Source: Pelargonium nanum (lineage: Eukaryota; Streptophyta; Magnoliopsida; Geraniales; Geraniaceae). Taken from it: a DNA stretch of 20,545 bases. The stretch lies in assembly GCA_036897485.1 (NCBI GenBank), contig JAYMTF010001935.1, positions 1 to 20,545 of the forward strand, written 5' to 3'. Both the position numbers and the translations under genes were made by a program. Shown here piece after piece: positions 13,657 through 20,545 of the stretch. The notes under the pieces were generated by a model that had not been told where the DNA came from, searched no databases, and worked only from the letters and a program-made list of their open reading frames with translations. The number at the start of each line of letters is the position of its first letter. Within the stretch, counting starts at the first letter, position 1.

Positions 13657-14272
13657 CTATAGAATTTGAAGACTCACCAAGTAAGTTTTTGATACTTTTG
13701 ATTCCATCGAGAAATAGGAGCTTCGTATTTTCTTTTTGTTAATATAGCCCACGTTGAAAAAATATGAAGTCTAATAGTGATATTACTTGATATATAAGTT
13801 TGATCTTTTGGGTTAGAGGTTACTTTAACATGGTCTTAGAGTACAAGTTGCGTCTCCACCCTATATTTCAGGTTTTGGGTCGAGTTGGGTTGAAAAGGCC
13901 TAACCCGACCCACATGGGCTGCGAGTTTCAGATCAGATTTTAGGTTTTGGGTACAAAATATGTGTTTGCCCGATCCAAACCAAGAATTGACCGGTTCTTA
14001 TTTGTGTGACCAGAACACGATGAGGGTAGTGTTTTGGGTGACCTCTTGTGGGTCCAAATTTGCTAGCTCTAATTTAGGAGTGGATCTAGGCGGGTCTAAA
14101 ATAATATATGATCTTTTAAGGTAGTTTTGATTAAAAAGTTGAAATGAGAATGAGAAGAAAAAAAAGAAAAAACACATTGAGACGATGAAATAATATAAAT
14201 CAGAACATGCATATTGATCATATATTTAGATTGTTCATTACAAACATAGATATTGAAACTCATGAAATGAAA
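13657..14272. other. intergenic DNA with GGGT/ACCC-rich repeat
   Basis: The stretch 13850-14070 carries GGTTTTGGGTCGAGTTGGG, AACCCGACCCACATGGGCT and similar blocks of the same family as in the SCPL introns, ending near TTTGCTAGCTCTAAT. The rest is AT-rich. It would correspond to the intron upstream of the relic exon and the 3' flank of the intact SCPL gene. No further relic exons were recognised. Confidence 0.55.
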
Positions 14273-20050
<5,778 letters not shown>

Positions 20051-20545
20051 GAAGCTCAATGGGTTTGTGACCAAAACAAGAAGTCCAAGGGCACATGTGT
20101 CTTTTTGTTTCTTCTCAAGGAAACATATCTTTGGCTTATAACAAATGTACAAATATGTTGCAACATTGAAATTTTGATGGTCAAATCAATTTTATTGTTG
20201 TTTATGTTTGGATGTTGTGAAAGTAAAATCAATGAATACACTTTTTATTTGACTAGTTTTGGAGTTTATTAATGGATTTTATTATAATTGATCATCACTA
20301 GACTCTAATTAATGAATGTGCAAAGTTTGTTTCAACTTATTTTCAAGAACTTTGTGAAGCAAGAACCTGCAACGTTTGACAGCTGATTAAATCTGTTTAT
20401 TGTTGTTTTATTTTTAGATGTTGAGTAAAAGTTGATCAATACCTTTTTTTTTTTTTTGGTTTTACACCATGGGGTTCCTGAACAGGCTCACACTTTCGCG
20501 ATAGACACCTTTAAGCCATTTGACCATACCCAGACTAATCCCCAT
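20051..20545. other. SCPL upstream region
   Basis: This is AT-rich sequence without a supported ORF. Two TTGACC words, the W-box core for WRKY factors, occur at 20179-20184 (minus) and 20520-20525 (plus). W-boxes are frequent by chance, so this is weak support for defence-type control. A T run at 20443-20456 precedes less AT-rich sequence to the window end that I do not recognise. Confidence 0.4.

Overview
The window is nuclear DNA of a dicot-type flowering plant. Long AT-rich introns with GT-AG borders interrupt three complete protein genes, and all three proteins are plant homologues: an SPT2-family histone-chaperone-like protein, a plastid-type porphobilinogen deaminase with an N-terminal transit-like leader, and a class II plant serine carboxypeptidase-like (SCPL) protein. 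No bacterial gene organisation, CRISPR array, rRNA or tRNA is visible. I cannot name the genus from sequence alone.

Layout. 1-1500: AT-rich intergenic DNA with a recent 130-bp tandem duplication (1-243) and a decayed ~60-bp repeat family (770-1345). 1521-5495, minus strand: SPT2-like gene with nine coding exons (554 aa) and a 27-nt coding minisatellite. A 5' leader exon (about 6501-6678) is joined by a ~1-kb leader intron full of degenerate repeats. 6680-8418: divergent intergenic region holding the promoters of SPT2 (leftward) and HEMC (rightward), with two G-boxes and a TCP-type palindrome. 8419-12513, plus strand: HEMC, five exons, 374 aa, with a 1.7-kb repeat-rich first intron and a GC-rich repeat inserted in intron 4. 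12514-14272: HEMC 3' region and intergenic DNA, including a previously unlabelled relic of an SCPL last exon (13493-13656, minus) that has lost the catalytic His. 14273-19989, minus strand: intact SCPL gene, ten exons, 487 aa, in which almost every intron holds GGGT/ACCC-rich, hAT/MITE-like repeats. 19990-20545: SCPL promoter side with a TATA box.

The genes do not form a pathway. SPT2 is nuclear and chromatin-linked, HEMC makes hydroxymethylbilane for chlorophyll and haem in plastids, and SCPL is a secreted or vacuolar hydrolase. All splice structures here were derived by hand, using reading-phase continuity and family motifs. Every coding exon junction keeps frame across the three genes. The most interesting observations are the decayed SCPL exon, the CGATT-rich repeat array in the SPT2 leader intron, a possible in-frame N-terminal extension of SPT2, tandem acceptors at HEMC intron 1, and the mutually exclusive hairpins in SCPL intron 8. 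I did not find a convincing new multi-gene system.
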